A stretch of DNA of 64,000 nt from Aestuariivirga litoralis (GTDB lineage: Bacteria > Pseudomonadota > Alphaproteobacteria > Rhizobiales > Aestuariivirgaceae), in the NCBI RefSeq assembly GCF_003234965.1, contig NZ_QKVK01000005.1:1-64000 (forward strand). The letters run 5' to 3'. The notes under the pieces are model-generated. The model worked only from the letters and a program-made list of their open reading frames with translations. It had not been told where the DNA came from and ran no database searches. Of the stretch, positions 1-7,508 are shown in pieces (position 1 is the stretch's first letter; each line of letters starts with the position of its first letter). The position numbers and the translations under genes are program-made.

Positions 1-80
1 GGGCGCACACGCCCGAGGGCGAAGGTCCCACCGGCTGGGGCGCGCGCGCCGGCCTCACCTTCCTGTTCCCGGAGAAGTGA
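1..80 (+). CDS. C-terminal end of an unidentified protein (partial)
   Basis: Only the last 25 codons are inside the window. They are read from base 3 and stop at the TGA at 78-80. The tail GARAGLTFLFPEK is glycine-rich and then hydrophobic, which would suit the last strand of an outer-membrane barrel, but this is too short to assign a family. Bases 81-242, between this stop and the flavoprotein relic, hold no gene that I can recognise. Confidence 0.35.
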   Translation, partial: AHTPEGEGPTGWGARAGLTFLFPEK

Positions 81-192
81 ACGTTTCGTTGCGGCTTACC
101 CGACGTGGTCAAGCCGAATGACGACCTGAGTGTTGCCAGTTCTGTGGCGCCGCACACGGGACCAAGCCAGCAGGATCAGTGATTTTGAATTC

Positions 193-210
193 TGGCGCAC
201 CGGACGAGAT
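193..210. repeat. Imperfect copy of the tRNA-Arg 3' end (possible att half)
   Basis: These 18 bases match the plus-strand sequence at 19694-19711, the 3' end of the tRNA-Arg gene, at 15 positions. The first nine bases, TGGCGCACC, are identical. The two copies have the same orientation and bracket the whole hydrogenase cluster. The match is short and interrupted, so this is a candidate only. Confidence 0.25.
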
Positions 211-242
211 AAAGATGAAAAGTGAGTTGTCTGGCTCAGACC

Positions 243-542
243 TGATGGCTCGCATCGCGCGACCCGGCAAGCGCGTCCTGTAGGCGGGGTAATCGGTTTC
301 GCCGATGTCCGGGGGCAGCGGCCGGTCCGGCGTCACCAGTTCCATCTCGTCCGCTCGTTCCGCCACGAATTCGGCAACCGCCGTGGTCGGGTGCGATCCG
401 TTGTTGTCGACCAAGGTCACGGAGCGCGCAGTTGGCCATGCTCGGGCATGGCGCGCTGGAAGCCCTTGCCGTCCGGCATGGAGCCGGTGGCGACAATGAT
501 CCCGTCGGCACCGAGGCTGGCGACGCCACCGCCCACAGCCAT
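243..542 (-). pseudogene. Relic of an FMN/FAD-NADH oxidoreductase (2,4-dienoyl-CoA reductase / trimethylamine dehydrogenase type)
   Basis: On the minus strand, one frame reads GADGIIVATGSMPDGKGF and stops at 417-419. The neighbouring frame resumes with TLVDNNGSHPTTAVAEFVAE and then ELVTPDRPLPPDIGETDYP. These two blocks resemble the FAD-binding and NAD-binding segments in the C-terminal half of old-yellow-enzyme-type oxidoreductases. In intact enzymes they are separated by several tens of residues and lie in one frame. Here they are almost adjacent and frame-shifted, and the catalytic barrel is missing. I read this as a deleted, frameshifted remnant left when the hydrogenase cluster arrived or the region rearranged. 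The assignment rests on recognised motifs, not on an alignment. Confidence 0.5.
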
Positions 543-561
543 CGCGGCTGGTACTGGAAAG

Positions 562-572
562 TTGCTTTTCAA
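562..572 (+). promoter_or_regulatory. Candidate HoxA/HupR activator site (TTG-N5-CAA)
   Basis: TTGCTTTTCAA matches exactly the TTG-N5-CAA site described for HupR upstream of hupSL in Rhodobacter capsulatus. Its centre is about 125 bp upstream of the start predicted from the sigma-54 elements, a normal distance for an NtrC-type activator. HoxA itself is encoded in this cluster. Confidence 0.6.
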
Positions 573-624
573 TCGTTGCTTTCATTGGAATGTCATCTTG
601 CAAGTGCGCACCGATGAAATTCCT

Positions 625-637
625 CAAGTATCTGATT
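625..637 (-). promoter_or_regulatory. IHF site between activator site and hupS promoter
   Basis: CAAGTATCTGATT is an exact match to the IHF consensus WATCAR-N4-TTR read on the opposite strand. It is centred about 61 bp upstream of the predicted start. IHF bending between the activator site and the -24 element is the normal layout of sigma-54 hup promoters. Confidence 0.6.
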
Positions 638-665
638 TAACGAGCAATATCTTTTGCATCGGGTC

Positions 666-681
666 CGGCATCGTTCTTGCG
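666..681 (+). promoter_or_regulatory. Sigma-54 (-24/-12) promoter of hupSLC
   Basis: CGGCATCGTTCTTGCG has GG at 667-668 and GC at 679-680, separated by exactly 10 bases, with GGCA and TTGC blocks as in TGGCAC-N5-TTGC. The predicted start is near 692, about 60 bases before the hupS ATG at 753. This also argues against an upstream hupS start at 654. Confidence 0.65.
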
Positions 682-752
682 TCGGGTTTCTCGAGGGATT
701 TGGCATGGCGCGACAATCGGCCAGCCGCCTGCGAGAGGGAGGATCGCCACCG

Positions 753-1826
753 ATGCTGGAAAGCTTTTATGACGTGATGCGGCGCCAGGGCATAAGCCGC
801 CGCAGTTTCCTGAAATTCTGCAGCCTGACGGCGGCGTCCCTGGGGCTTGGACCGAGCTTCAACGCGACGATTGCCCATGCCATGGAAAACAAGCCGCGCA
901 TTCCGGTGCTGTGGCTGCATGGGCTCGAGTGCACCTGCTGCTCCGAATCCTTCATCCGCTCGGCGCATCCGCTGGTGAAGGACGTGATCCTGTCGATGCT
1001 GTCGCTCGACTACGACGACACCATCATGGCCTCCGCCGGCCACCAGGCCGAGGCGATCGTCACCGAGATCGTCGAAAAGAACAAGGGCAACTACATCCTC
1101 GCGGTGGAGGGCAACCCTCCGCTCAACGAGGACGGCATGTTCTGCATCATCGGCGGCAAGCCTTTCGTCGACCAGCTGAAATATGCCGCCTCCAACGCCA
1201 AGGCGATCATCTCCTGGGGCTCCTGCGCCTCCTGGGGCTGCGTGCAGGCGGCCCGCCCCAACCCGACGCGTGCCACCCCGGTGCACCAGGTCATCACCGA
1301 CAAGCCGATCATCAAGGTACCGGGCTGCCCGCCCATCGCCGAGGTGATGACGGCGGTCGTCACCTACATCCTCACCTTCGAGCGCTTCCCCGAGCTTGAC
1401 CGGCAGGGCCGGCCCAAGATGTTCTACAGCCAGCGCATCCACGACAAGTGCTACCGCCGACCGCATTTCGATGCCGGCCAGTATGTCGAGAGCTGGGACG
1501 ACGAGGGCGCGCGCAAGGGCTACTGCCTCTACAAGATGGGCTGCAAGGGCCCGACGACCTACAATGCCTGCTCCACCGTGCGCTGGAACAACGGCACCTC
1601 CTTCCCCATCCAGTCGGGCCATGGCTGCATCGGCTGCTCGGAGGAGGGCTTCTGGGACAAGGGCGGCTTCTACGACCGCCTCACCAACATCAATGCCTTC
1701 GGCATCGAGGCCAACGCCGACAAGATCGGCCTGACGGCGGCCGCCGTCGTCGGCGGCGCCGCGGCAATCCATGCCGGCGTCACCGCCGTGAAGCGCGCCC
1801 GTGAATCAGGAGACAAGCAGTCATGA
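753..1826 (+). CDS. hupS: [NiFe] uptake hydrogenase small subunit HupS
   Basis: This is the electron-transfer subunit of the membrane-bound, periplasm-facing H2-oxidising enzyme (357 aa). The ATG at 753 follows a purine-rich GAGAGGGAGG and lies downstream of the sigma-54 promoter. The protein begins with a Tat signal (SRRSFLK, residues 15-21), with likely cleavage after AHA at residue 43. Counting from there, cysteines fall at mature positions 17, 19, 20, 115, 120 and 149, the six-cysteine proximal cluster of oxygen-tolerant group 1 enzymes. The distal and medial cluster cysteines are in the [17 protein letters not shown] and HGCIGC segments. A hydrophobic C-terminal helix ([15 protein letters not shown]) should anchor it to the membrane. 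Its stop overlaps the hupL start. Confidence 0.97.
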   Translation: MLESFYDVMRRQGISRRSFLKFCSLTAASLGLGPSFNATIAHAMENKPRIPVLWLHGLECTCCSESFIRSAHPLVKDVILSMLSLDYDDTIMASAGHQAEAIVTEIVEKNKGNYILAVEGNPPLNEDGMFCIIGGKPFVDQLKYAASNAKAIISWGSCASWGCVQAARPNPTRATPVHQVITDKPIIKVPGCPPIAEVMTAVVTYILTFERFPELDRQGRPKMFYSQRIHDKCYRRPHFDAGQYVESWDDEGARKGYCLYKMGCKGPTTYNACSTVRWNNGTSFPIQSGHGCIGCSEEGFWDKGGFYDRLTNINAFGIEANADKIGLTAAAVVGGAAAIHAGVTAVKRARESGDKQS

Positions 1827-3616
1827 CCGTACAGACGCCCAACGGCTTCATCCTCGACACGTCCGGCAAGCGCGTCGTCGTCGATCCCGTCACCCGCATC
1901 GAAGGCCACATGCGCTGCGAGGTGAACATCAACGACCAGAACATCATCACCAACGCCGTGTCCTCCGGCACCATGTGGCGCGGCCTCGAGGTCATCCTCA
2001 AGGGCCGCGACCCGCGCGATGCCTGGGCCTTCGTGCAGCGCATATGCGGCGTGTGCACCGGCACCCATGCGCTCACCTCGGTGCGCGCCGTGGAGGATGC
2101 CCTCAACATCTCCATCCCCGAGAACGCCAACTCGATCCGCAACATGATGCAGCTGACGCTGCAGGTGCACGACCATCTCGTGCACTTCTACCACCTCCAT
2201 GCGCTCGACTGGGTGAATCCGGTCAACGCGCTGAAGGCCGACCCCAAGGCCACGAGCGAGTTGCAGCAGTCGGTCTCGCCGTCGAACCCGCGCTCCTCGC
2301 CCGGCTATTTCCGCGACGTGCAGAACCGGCTGAAGAAATTCGTCGATTCGGGCCAGCTCGGGCCCTTCAAGAATGGCTACTGGACCAACCCCGCCTACAA
2401 GTTGCCGCCCGAGGCAGACCTGATGGCGGTGACGCACTATCTGGAAGCGCTCGACTTCCAGAAGGACATCATGAAGATCCGCACCATCTTCGGCGGCAAG
2501 GACCCGCACCCCAACTGGATCGTCGGCGGCGTGCCCTGCGCCATCAACGTCGACGGCGTGGGCGCGGTCGGCGCGGTGAACATGGAGCGCCTCAACTACG
2601 TTTCCTCGATCATCGACGCCTCGATCGAGTTCGTGAACCAGGTCTACATCCCCGATCTCGTGGCAGTGGGCTCCTTCTACAAGGACTGGCTCTATGGCGG
2701 CGGGTTGTCAGGCAAGAACGTGCTGTCCTATGGCGACATTCCGGACAATGCCAACGACTACTCCGCCAAGAACCTGATGATGCCGCGCGGCGCCATCATC
2801 AACGGCAACCTCAAGGAGGTGATGGAGGTCGACCTGCGCGACCCCGAGCAGGTCCAGGAGTTCGTGCCGCACAGCTGGTACAGCTATCCCGGCGACCAGA
2901 AGGGCCTGCACCCGTGGGATGGCGTTACCGACCCGACCTTCGTGCTCGGCCCCAACACGGTGGGCACGCGCACCGACATCAGGCAGCTCGACGAATCCGG
3001 CAAGTACTCCTGGATCAAGGCACCGCGCTGGAAGGGCAATGCCATGGAGGTGGGCCCGCTCGCCCGCTACATCGTTGGCTATGCCCAGGGCAATGCCGAG
3101 ATCACCGAGCAGGTGAACGGCCTGCTCGGCACGCTCAACGTTCCGGTCGATGCCCTGTTCTCGACGCTGGGCCGCACCGCGGCGCGGGCGCTCGAGTGCC
3201 AGTGGGCGGCGGGCAAGCTCCGCTACTTCATGGATAAGCTGATGACCAACCTGAAGAACGGCGACAGCTCCACCGCCAACACCACGAACTGGGACCCGTC
3301 CACCTGGCCGAAGGAGGCCAAGGGCGTGGGCTTCACCGAGGCGCCGCGCGGCGCGCTCGCGCACTGGATCAAGATCAAGGACATGAAGATCGAGAACTAC
3401 CAGTGCGTGGTTCCCACAACCTGGAACGGCTCGCCGCGCGACGACGCCGGCAACATCGGCGCCTTCGAGGCGGCGCTGATGAACACCAAGGTCGAGGTGC
3501 CGGACGAGCCGGTGGAGATCCTCCGCACGCTGCACAGCTTCGATCCCTGCCTGGCCTGCTCCACCCATGTGATGAGCGAGGACGGACGGGAACTCACCAA
3601 GGTCCGGGTGCGGTAA
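1823..3616 (+). CDS. hupL: [NiFe] uptake hydrogenase large subunit HupL
   Basis: This is the catalytic subunit carrying the NiFe(CN)2CO site, 597 aa as usual for the family. The two nickel-binding CxxC pairs are C75/C78 ([11 protein letters not shown]) and C576/C579 (DPCLACSTH). The last 15 residues after H582 ([15 protein letters not shown]) form the extension that HupD removes after nickel insertion. It has no signal of its own and would be exported with HupS by Tat. It overlaps hupS by 4 bp, so the two are translationally coupled. Confidence 0.97.
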   Translation: MTVQTPNGFILDTSGKRVVVDPVTRIEGHMRCEVNINDQNIITNAVSSGTMWRGLEVILKGRDPRDAWAFVQRICGVCTGTHALTSVRAVEDALNISIPENANSIRNMMQLTLQVHDHLVHFYHLHALDWVNPVNALKADPKATSELQQSVSPSNPRSSPGYFRDVQNRLKKFVDSGQLGPFKNGYWTNPAYKLPPEADLMAVTHYLEALDFQKDIMKIRTIFGGKDPHPNWIVGGVPCAINVDGVGAVGAVNMERLNYVSSIIDASIEFVNQVYIPDLVAVGSFYKDWLYGGGLSGKNVLSYGDIPDNANDYSAKNLMMPRGAIINGNLKEVMEVDLRDPEQVQEFVPHSWYSYPGDQKGLHPWDGVTDPTFVLGPNTVGTRTDIRQLDESGKYSWIKAPRWKGNAMEVGPLARYIVGYAQGNAEITEQVNGLLGTLNVPVDALFSTLGRTAARALECQWAAGKLRYFMDKLMTNLKNGDSSTANTTNWDPSTWPKEAKGVGFTEAPRGALAHWIKIKDMKIENYQCVVPTTWNGSPRDDAGNIGAFEAALMNTKVEVPDEPVEILRTLHSFDPCLACSTHVMSEDGRELTKVRVR

Positions 3617-3626
3617 GGGGGCTTCC

Positions 3627-4373
3627 ATGGCACGCAAGGCAAGTGTCGATTCAGCCGCCCTCGCCCTGGCCGCCGCCCATGGCCAGGAGCAGGAGGCTGT
3701 CTACATCTACGAAGCGCCGGTGCGGCTCTGGCACTGGGTGAACGCGCTGGCCATCCTGGTGCTGGCGGTCAGCGGCTATTTCATCGGCTCGCCCTTCCCC
3801 ACGCTCTCGGGCGAGGCGTCTTCGCATTACCTGATGGGCTATATCCGGTTCGCCCATTTTGCGGCGGGCTATGTCCTGGCCATCGGCTTCCTGTTCCGCA
3901 TCTACTGGGCTCTGGCTGGCAACCACCACGCCCACCAGATCTTCGTGCCGCCGGTGCATTCGGCGTCGTGGTGGGACGGCGTCATCCACGAGGCCAAGTG
4001 GTACCTGTTCCTGGCGCGCGAGCCGCGCAAATACGTGGGCCACAACCCGCTGGCGACGCTCACCATGCACTTCGTCTTCATCTGGGTGATCGTCTTCATG
4101 ATCTTCACCGGCTTCGCGCTCTATGGTGAGGGCGAGGGCATGGACTCCTGGCAGTACAGGCTGTTCTCCAGCTGGATCATCCCGCTGTTCGGGCAGAGCC
4201 AGGACGTGCACACCTGGCACCATCTCGGCATGTGGGCGATTGTCTGCTTCAGCCTCGTTCACATCTATGCGGCGGTGCGCGAGGACATCGTCTCGCGCCA
4301 GAGCATCATCTCCTCGATGATCTCCGGCTGGCGCATGTTCAAGGACCACCGGCCGCCCGACGACGGCCACTGA
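3627..4373 (+). CDS. hupC: Ni/Fe-hydrogenase b-type cytochrome HupC
   Basis: A 248-aa di-haem membrane cytochrome that anchors HupSL and passes electrons to quinone. Four hydrophobic segments are visible, around LAILVLAVSGYFIG, FAAGYVLAIGFLFRI, FIWVIVFMIFTGFALYG and MWAIVCFSLVHIYAAV. Histidines suited to haem ligation lie in RLWHW, RFAHF, THMHF-like and THWHH-like contexts near the helices. It starts 10 bp after hupL, and a terminator follows, so hupSLC forms one transcript. Confidence 0.95.
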   Translation: MARKASVDSAALALAAAHGQEQEAVYIYEAPVRLWHWVNALAILVLAVSGYFIGSPFPTLSGEASSHYLMGYIRFAHFAAGYVLAIGFLFRIYWALAGNHHAHQIFVPPVHSASWWDGVIHEAKWYLFLAREPRKYVGHNPLATLTMHFVFIWVIVFMIFTGFALYGEGEGMDSWQYRLFSSWIIPLFGQSQDVHTWHHLGMWAIVCFSLVHIYAAVREDIVSRQSIISSMISGWRMFKDHRPPDDGH

Positions 4374-4397
4374 AGACCCGCCACACCGGTCTTGCCG

Positions 4398-4429
4398 AAG
4401 GCGCGGAGCAATCCGCGCCTTCTGTCTTT
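4398..4429 (+). terminator. Intrinsic terminator after hupC
   Basis: A 10-bp perfect stem (AAGGCGCGGA, 4398-4407, with TCCGCGCCTT, 4412-4421) closes on a GCAA tetraloop and is followed by CTGTCTTT. It separates hupSLC from the accessory operon. Confidence 0.75.
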
Positions 4430-4432
4430 AGG

Positions 4433-4481
4433 TGGATAGAATCTATTCGTATTATGAAACATAATGAAAACATACTATCCA
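4433..4481. promoter_or_regulatory. Nested dyad upstream of the hupD promoter, candidate activator site
   Basis: An inner inverted repeat, ATTATG-AAA-CATAAT (4451-4465), lies inside an outer one, TGGATAG (4433-4439) with CTATCCA (4475-4481). Their centres coincide within 1 bp. The dyad is AT-rich, unlike its surroundings, and is centred about 111 bp upstream of the predicted hupD start, where an NtrC-type enhancer is expected. It does not match TTG-N5-CAA, so binding by HoxA is an inference. Confidence 0.45.
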
Positions 4482-4514
4482 TGTGGTTAGGGAGTTTCCA
4501 GCAACCATCAATCT

Positions 4515-4527
4515 TATCAATGGCTTG
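4515..4527 (+). promoter_or_regulatory. IHF site upstream of hupD
   Basis: TATCAATGGCTTG is an exact match to WATCAR-N4-TTR. It is centred about 48 bp upstream of the predicted start, between the nested dyad and the -24 element. Confidence 0.6.
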
Positions 4528-4542
4528 AAGCAGCCTTGACTC

Positions 4543-4558
4543 TGGCATGCAAGTTGCT
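4543..4558 (+). promoter_or_regulatory. Sigma-54 promoter of the hupD-hypF accessory operon
   Basis: TGGCATGCAAGTTGCT has GG (4544-4545) and GC (4556-4557) separated by 10 bases. It differs from TGGCACG-N4-TTGCW at one defined base. The predicted start is near 4569, 30 bases before the hupD ATG. This gives the accessory genes their own HoxA-type promoter. Confidence 0.72.
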
Positions 4559-4598
4559 GGTCACTGACAAAAGACAATAATCCGGCAGGAAGCACCAA

Positions 4599-5225
4599 AT
4601 GGGAGAGGCACCCCGTGTCCTGATTCTGGGGATCGGCAATCTGCTCTGGGCCGATGAGGGCTGGGGCGTGCGCGCCGTGGACCAGCTGCACCGCAGCTAC
4701 CGTTTCCCCGACCATGTGAAGCTGATGGATGGCGGCACCCAGGGCCTCTACCTGGTGCAGCACATCTGCGCGGCGGATGTGCTGGTGGTGTTCGACGCCG
4801 TGGATTACGGCCTCGAACCCGGCACGCTGATGCAGGTCGAGAACGACGAGGTGCCGCAGTTCATGGGCGCCAAGAAGATGAGCCTGCACCAGACGGGCTT
4901 CCAGGAGGTGATCGCCTCCGCCGACCTCCTCGGCCACAAGCCGGCCGAGATGCTGCTGATCGGCCTGCAGCCCGTGGAACTTGAGGATTATGGCGGCAGC
5001 CTGCGCCCGCTGTCGCGCGCGCGGATCGACCCCGCCATCGACATCGCGCTCGGCTATCTTGCGGACCGGGGCATCCTGGCCGAGCGCCGCGCCGCGCCAC
5101 TGGGCGATGCCGAGACGCTGGCCAGCCCGGAAATGGCGATCGCACTCTACGAGGGCAACCGGCCCTCGCCGGAGGAGGCCTGCCGCACCGCCGACATACG
5201 CTTTCTCGTGCCGGAACCGCGCTGA
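4599..5225 (+). CDS. hupD: Hydrogenase maturation protease HupD
   Basis: This nickel-sensing endopeptidase trims the C-terminal extension of HupL once nickel is in place (208 aa, cytoplasmic). The family's three metal ligands are present as E20 (GIGNLLWADEGWG), D66 (VVFDAVDYG) and H97 (KMSLHQTGF). They are each shifted by four from E16/D62/H93 of E. coli HybD. It is the first gene after the second sigma-54 promoter, and its stop overlaps the hupF ATG by one base. Confidence 0.95.
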   Translation: MGEAPRVLILGIGNLLWADEGWGVRAVDQLHRSYRFPDHVKLMDGGTQGLYLVQHICAADVLVVFDAVDYGLEPGTLMQVENDEVPQFMGAKKMSLHQTGFQEVIASADLLGHKPAEMLLIGLQPVELEDYGGSLRPLSRARIDPAIDIALGYLADRGILAERRAAPLGDAETLASPEMAIALYEGNRPSPEEACRTADIRFLVPEPR

Positions 5226-5497
5226 TGTGCATCGGCATTCCCATGCAGGTGATCGAGGCCGGTGAATTCGCGGCCCTGTGCCGCGGCAGCACCGGCACTG
5301 AGCAGGTGGACCTCGCATTGGTGGGGCCACAGCCCGCCGGCAGCTGGCTTCTCGTCTTCCTCGGTGCAGCGCGCGAGGTGCTGACGGCAGAAGACGCCGG
5401 CCTCATCGCCTCTGCGCTCGAGGCACTCTCGGCCGTCGCTCGCGGCGAAACCAACGTCGACCATCTCTTCCCCGATCTCACCGGAGCCCGCCCATGA
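5225..5497 (+). CDS. hupF: HypC-family hydrogenase assembly chaperone HupF
   Basis: A 90-aa paralogue of HypC. It starts MCIGIPMQV, with Cys2 as in the family, which contacts the iron centre or the large-subunit precursor. HupF is longer than HypC (79 aa here) and is thought to protect HupL maturation under oxygen. Its end overlaps the start of hupG by 4 bp. Confidence 0.92.
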   Translation: MCIGIPMQVIEAGEFAALCRGSTGTEQVDLALVGPQPAGSWLLVFLGAAREVLTAEDAGLIASALEALSAVARGETNVDHLFPDLTGARP

Positions 5498-5952
5498 AGG
5501 TCCAGGACTTTTCGCCGCTTCTCAGGTCCGTCATGGCGCGCCATGGCTTCACCACCGTGTCGGAGGACACGCTCGATGCGTTCCTCGCCGCCAGCCCCCT
5601 GTCGGTCATCTTCCTCTCGGGCGACTGGGAGCGGCTGGCCGAAAGCAACGACGTGGCGGCAGTGCTCCCCGAGCTGCAGAAGCTGGCACCGGGCCTTGCG
5701 GTGGCGGTGGCCGAACGCGGCGCCGAGCGCGCCCTGCAGCTGCGCTTCCGCTTCAACAAGTTCCCCGCCCTCGTGTTCATGCGCGGGACGGGCTACCTCG
5801 GCGCCATTCTCGGCATGCGCGGCTGGAGCGAGTATGGCGCGGAGATCGCCGAGATCCTGTCCCGCGCGGCGAGCGAGCCGCCGCCCTTCAAGTTCCCCGA
5901 GGCCTGCGCGCCGAAGACGCGCGACGTGCTCGACTCCCTCCACATCCACTGA
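5494..5952 (+). CDS. hupG: HupG/HyaE-family small-subunit maturation factor
   Basis: A 152-aa thioredoxin-fold protein without a CxxC redox pair. The segment SVIFLSGDWERLAESNDVAA and the following strand, FPALVFMRGTGYLGAILGM, follow the HyaE/HoxO pattern. These chaperones escort the small-subunit precursor, whose Tat signal must not be used before the Fe-S clusters are complete. It sits in the usual place between hupF and hupH. Confidence 0.9.
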   Translation: MKVQDFSPLLRSVMARHGFTTVSEDTLDAFLAASPLSVIFLSGDWERLAESNDVAAVLPELQKLAPGLAVAVAERGAERALQLRFRFNKFPALVFMRGTGYLGAILGMRGWSEYGAEIAEILSRAASEPPPFKFPEACAPKTRDVLDSLHIH

Positions 5953-5968
5953 ACAGGGACACCCGCCC

Positions 5969-6805
5969 ATGACCAGTCCGCTCTCCGCCCTGCTCGGCCC
6001 CGGATCGCAGCCCGCCGAGGAGGATGCCGTCCTCGAATACATGGAAATGCCGAACGGCATGATGTCCTATCACATGCCCGCCCTGCCGGAGCTTGAGGAC
6101 ACCGGCGCCATCGCCCCCGCACTCGCTTGCCTCGATGCCGTTCTCGCGGCCCTGCAGTCCTTCACCCCGGGCAAGGACACGGTGGGCGTCGCCCTCACCG
6201 ATCTCGACGCCGCCAACCGGGCCTTCATCGACGAGGTGCTGGGTGAGGGCGAGGTCAGCATCATCGGCGGTGAACGCATGCAGGCGCAGGAGTCGGTCCT
6301 GGCCGGCGTGTGGCGGGTGCGCGAGACGACGGCCGATGGCGCGCTGCTGAGCGACCGCATCGAGATCGGCTGCCTGCCGCGCCGCCTGGCCGAACTCGCC
6401 TTCGCCGGTGCGGCACCTGCGGTGCGGCCGCCGGACGGTGTCTCGGCCGAGGGCCTGCTCGCCGCGCCCTCGCTGCTCGCCGAGATCCACAATGTGCTGG
6501 TCACCGGCACGCCGCCGCATGCCATCAACCTGAGCCTGCTGCCGCACACTGAAGAAGACTTGCTGCTGCTCGACAGTCACCTCGGCCGCGGGCCGGTGCA
6601 CATTCTCTCCCGCGGCTATGGCAACTGCCGCATCTCCAGCACCGCGACCCGGCATGTCTGGTGGGTGCGCTACTATAATTCGCAGGACACGCTTATCCTG
6701 AATTCGCTCGAGGTGGCGGAGGTGCCGGACGTGGCGCTCGCGTCGCCCGAAGACCTCGAGGACAGCGCGCAGCGCCTCGCGGAGATTCTCGGGGTCTACC
6801 GGTGA
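5969..6805 (+). CDS. hupH: Hydrogenase expression/formation protein HupH (HyaF/HoxQ family)
   Basis: A 278-aa cytoplasmic accessory protein needed for maturation of the small subunit or its delivery with HupG. I chose the ATG at 5969, 16 bases after the hupG stop and preceded by ACAGGGAC, because the family begins close to the EEDAVLEYMEMPNGMMSY block. The C-terminal part (HILSRGYGNCRISST, VWWVRYYNSQDTLILNSLEV) is the recognisable HupH core. It overlaps hupI by 4 bp. Confidence 0.92.
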   Translation: MTSPLSALLGPGSQPAEEDAVLEYMEMPNGMMSYHMPALPELEDTGAIAPALACLDAVLAALQSFTPGKDTVGVALTDLDAANRAFIDEVLGEGEVSIIGGERMQAQESVLAGVWRVRETTADGALLSDRIEIGCLPRRLAELAFAGAAPAVRPPDGVSAEGLLAAPSLLAEIHNVLVTGTPPHAINLSLLPHTEEDLLLLDSHLGRGPVHILSRGYGNCRISSTATRHVWWVRYYNSQDTLILNSLEVAEVPDVALASPEDLEDSAQRLAEILGVYR

Positions 6806-7023
6806 AAGACAGCTTCTTCAGCGGCAGCTTCGGCGGTGACCTGGGCAAGATCACGCCGGCCACCCGGCTCGAGTGCAATGTGTGCTGGCACGTCTATGAC
6901 CCCGCCGAGGGCGACGTGACGCGCCAGATCGAGCCGGGCACGCCCTTCGCTGCCCTGCCTCAGGACTGGAGTTGCCCTGTCTGCTCGGGCGACAAGTCGA
7001 GTTTCATGGTGCTGGAGGACTGA
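6802..7023 (+). CDS. hupI: Rubredoxin HupI
   Basis: A 73-aa rubredoxin with a GTG start. The iron ligands are C25/C28 (CNVCWHVYDP) and C58/C61 (WSCPVCSGDKSSF), the standard fold with an N-terminal extension of about 20 residues. In hup clusters it supports assembly of active hydrogenase under oxygen, probably by electron delivery to the HupS clusters. Confidence 0.93.
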   Translation: MKDSFFSGSFGGDLGKITPATRLECNVCWHVYDPAEGDVTRQIEPGTPFAALPQDWSCPVCSGDKSSFMVLED

Positions 7024-7025
7024 GG

Positions 7026-7508
7026 GTGGAGCAGGAGGTGCGCGCCCGGGCGGAGGAGGTCGAAGCGGTGTTCCGCCACATCGCCGCCACGCGCATGGAG
7101 GGCGTGCCCATCCTCAACCCCGCCCTCGCGGTGGAAGCTGCCGCGATGGAGGTGTGGGGCGAGGGCGTCATCCTCGCGCTGGTGACACCGTGGTTCATCA
7201 ATGTCATGCTGCTGCCGGGCGCCGATGAGCGCCCCCATTGGGAGGACATGGCCGTGGGCCAGAGCACCGTGCATGCGTTGCCGGGCGGGCGCTTCTCCTT
7301 CATCGCCGGGCGCGAGGAGGGGATCGGCCCCTACCGCATGTGCTCGCTGTTCTCCCCCGTGCTCGAATTCGCCGACCATGAGACGGCCTGCGCGACGGCC
7401 GGGGCGGCACTCGCCGAAATGTTGCGCGAGGAGCAGGAGCCCGAGGTGCAAATGTCGCGCCGTGACCTGTTCCGCCGCGCCGTCCGCGAGGAGGCGGAAC
7501 CGGCATGA
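7026..7508 (+). CDS. hupJ: [NiFe]-hydrogenase assembly chaperone HupJ (HybE family)
   Basis: A 160-aa protein starting at the GTG two bases after hupI. An in-frame ATG at 6972 lies inside hupI and is unlikely to be used. The core AAAMEVWGEGVILALVTPWF, with GREEGIGPYRMCSLFSPV, is typical of HybE/HupJ, which is thought to check the assembled precursor before export. The tail SRRDLFRRAV looks Tat-like but is C-terminal and so is not a signal. Confidence 0.9.
   Translation: MEQEVRARAEEVEAVFRHIAATRMEGVPILNPALAVEAAAMEVWGEGVILALVTPWFINVMLLPGADERPHWEDMAVGQSTVHALPGGRFSFIAGREEGIGPYRMCSLFSPVLEFADHETACATAGAALAEMLREEQEPEVQMSRRDLFRRAVREEAEPA

Noticed and set aside
549-565. TGG...TTGC-like sequence before hupS as a sigma-54 promoter
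   Set aside because: GG and GC are 12 bases apart instead of 10. A nearby second candidate (587-601) has 11. Only the element at 667-680 has the right spacing.
654-752. Upstream hupS start giving a 32-residue longer protein
   Set aside because: It lies before the predicted transcription start near 692 and would put extra residues ahead of a normal Tat signal. The ATG at 753 has a purine-rich ribosome site.
4452-6060. Long minus-strand open frames opposite hupD-hupH
   Set aside because: They mirror the codon structure of the hup genes and contain no motifs or ribosome sites.
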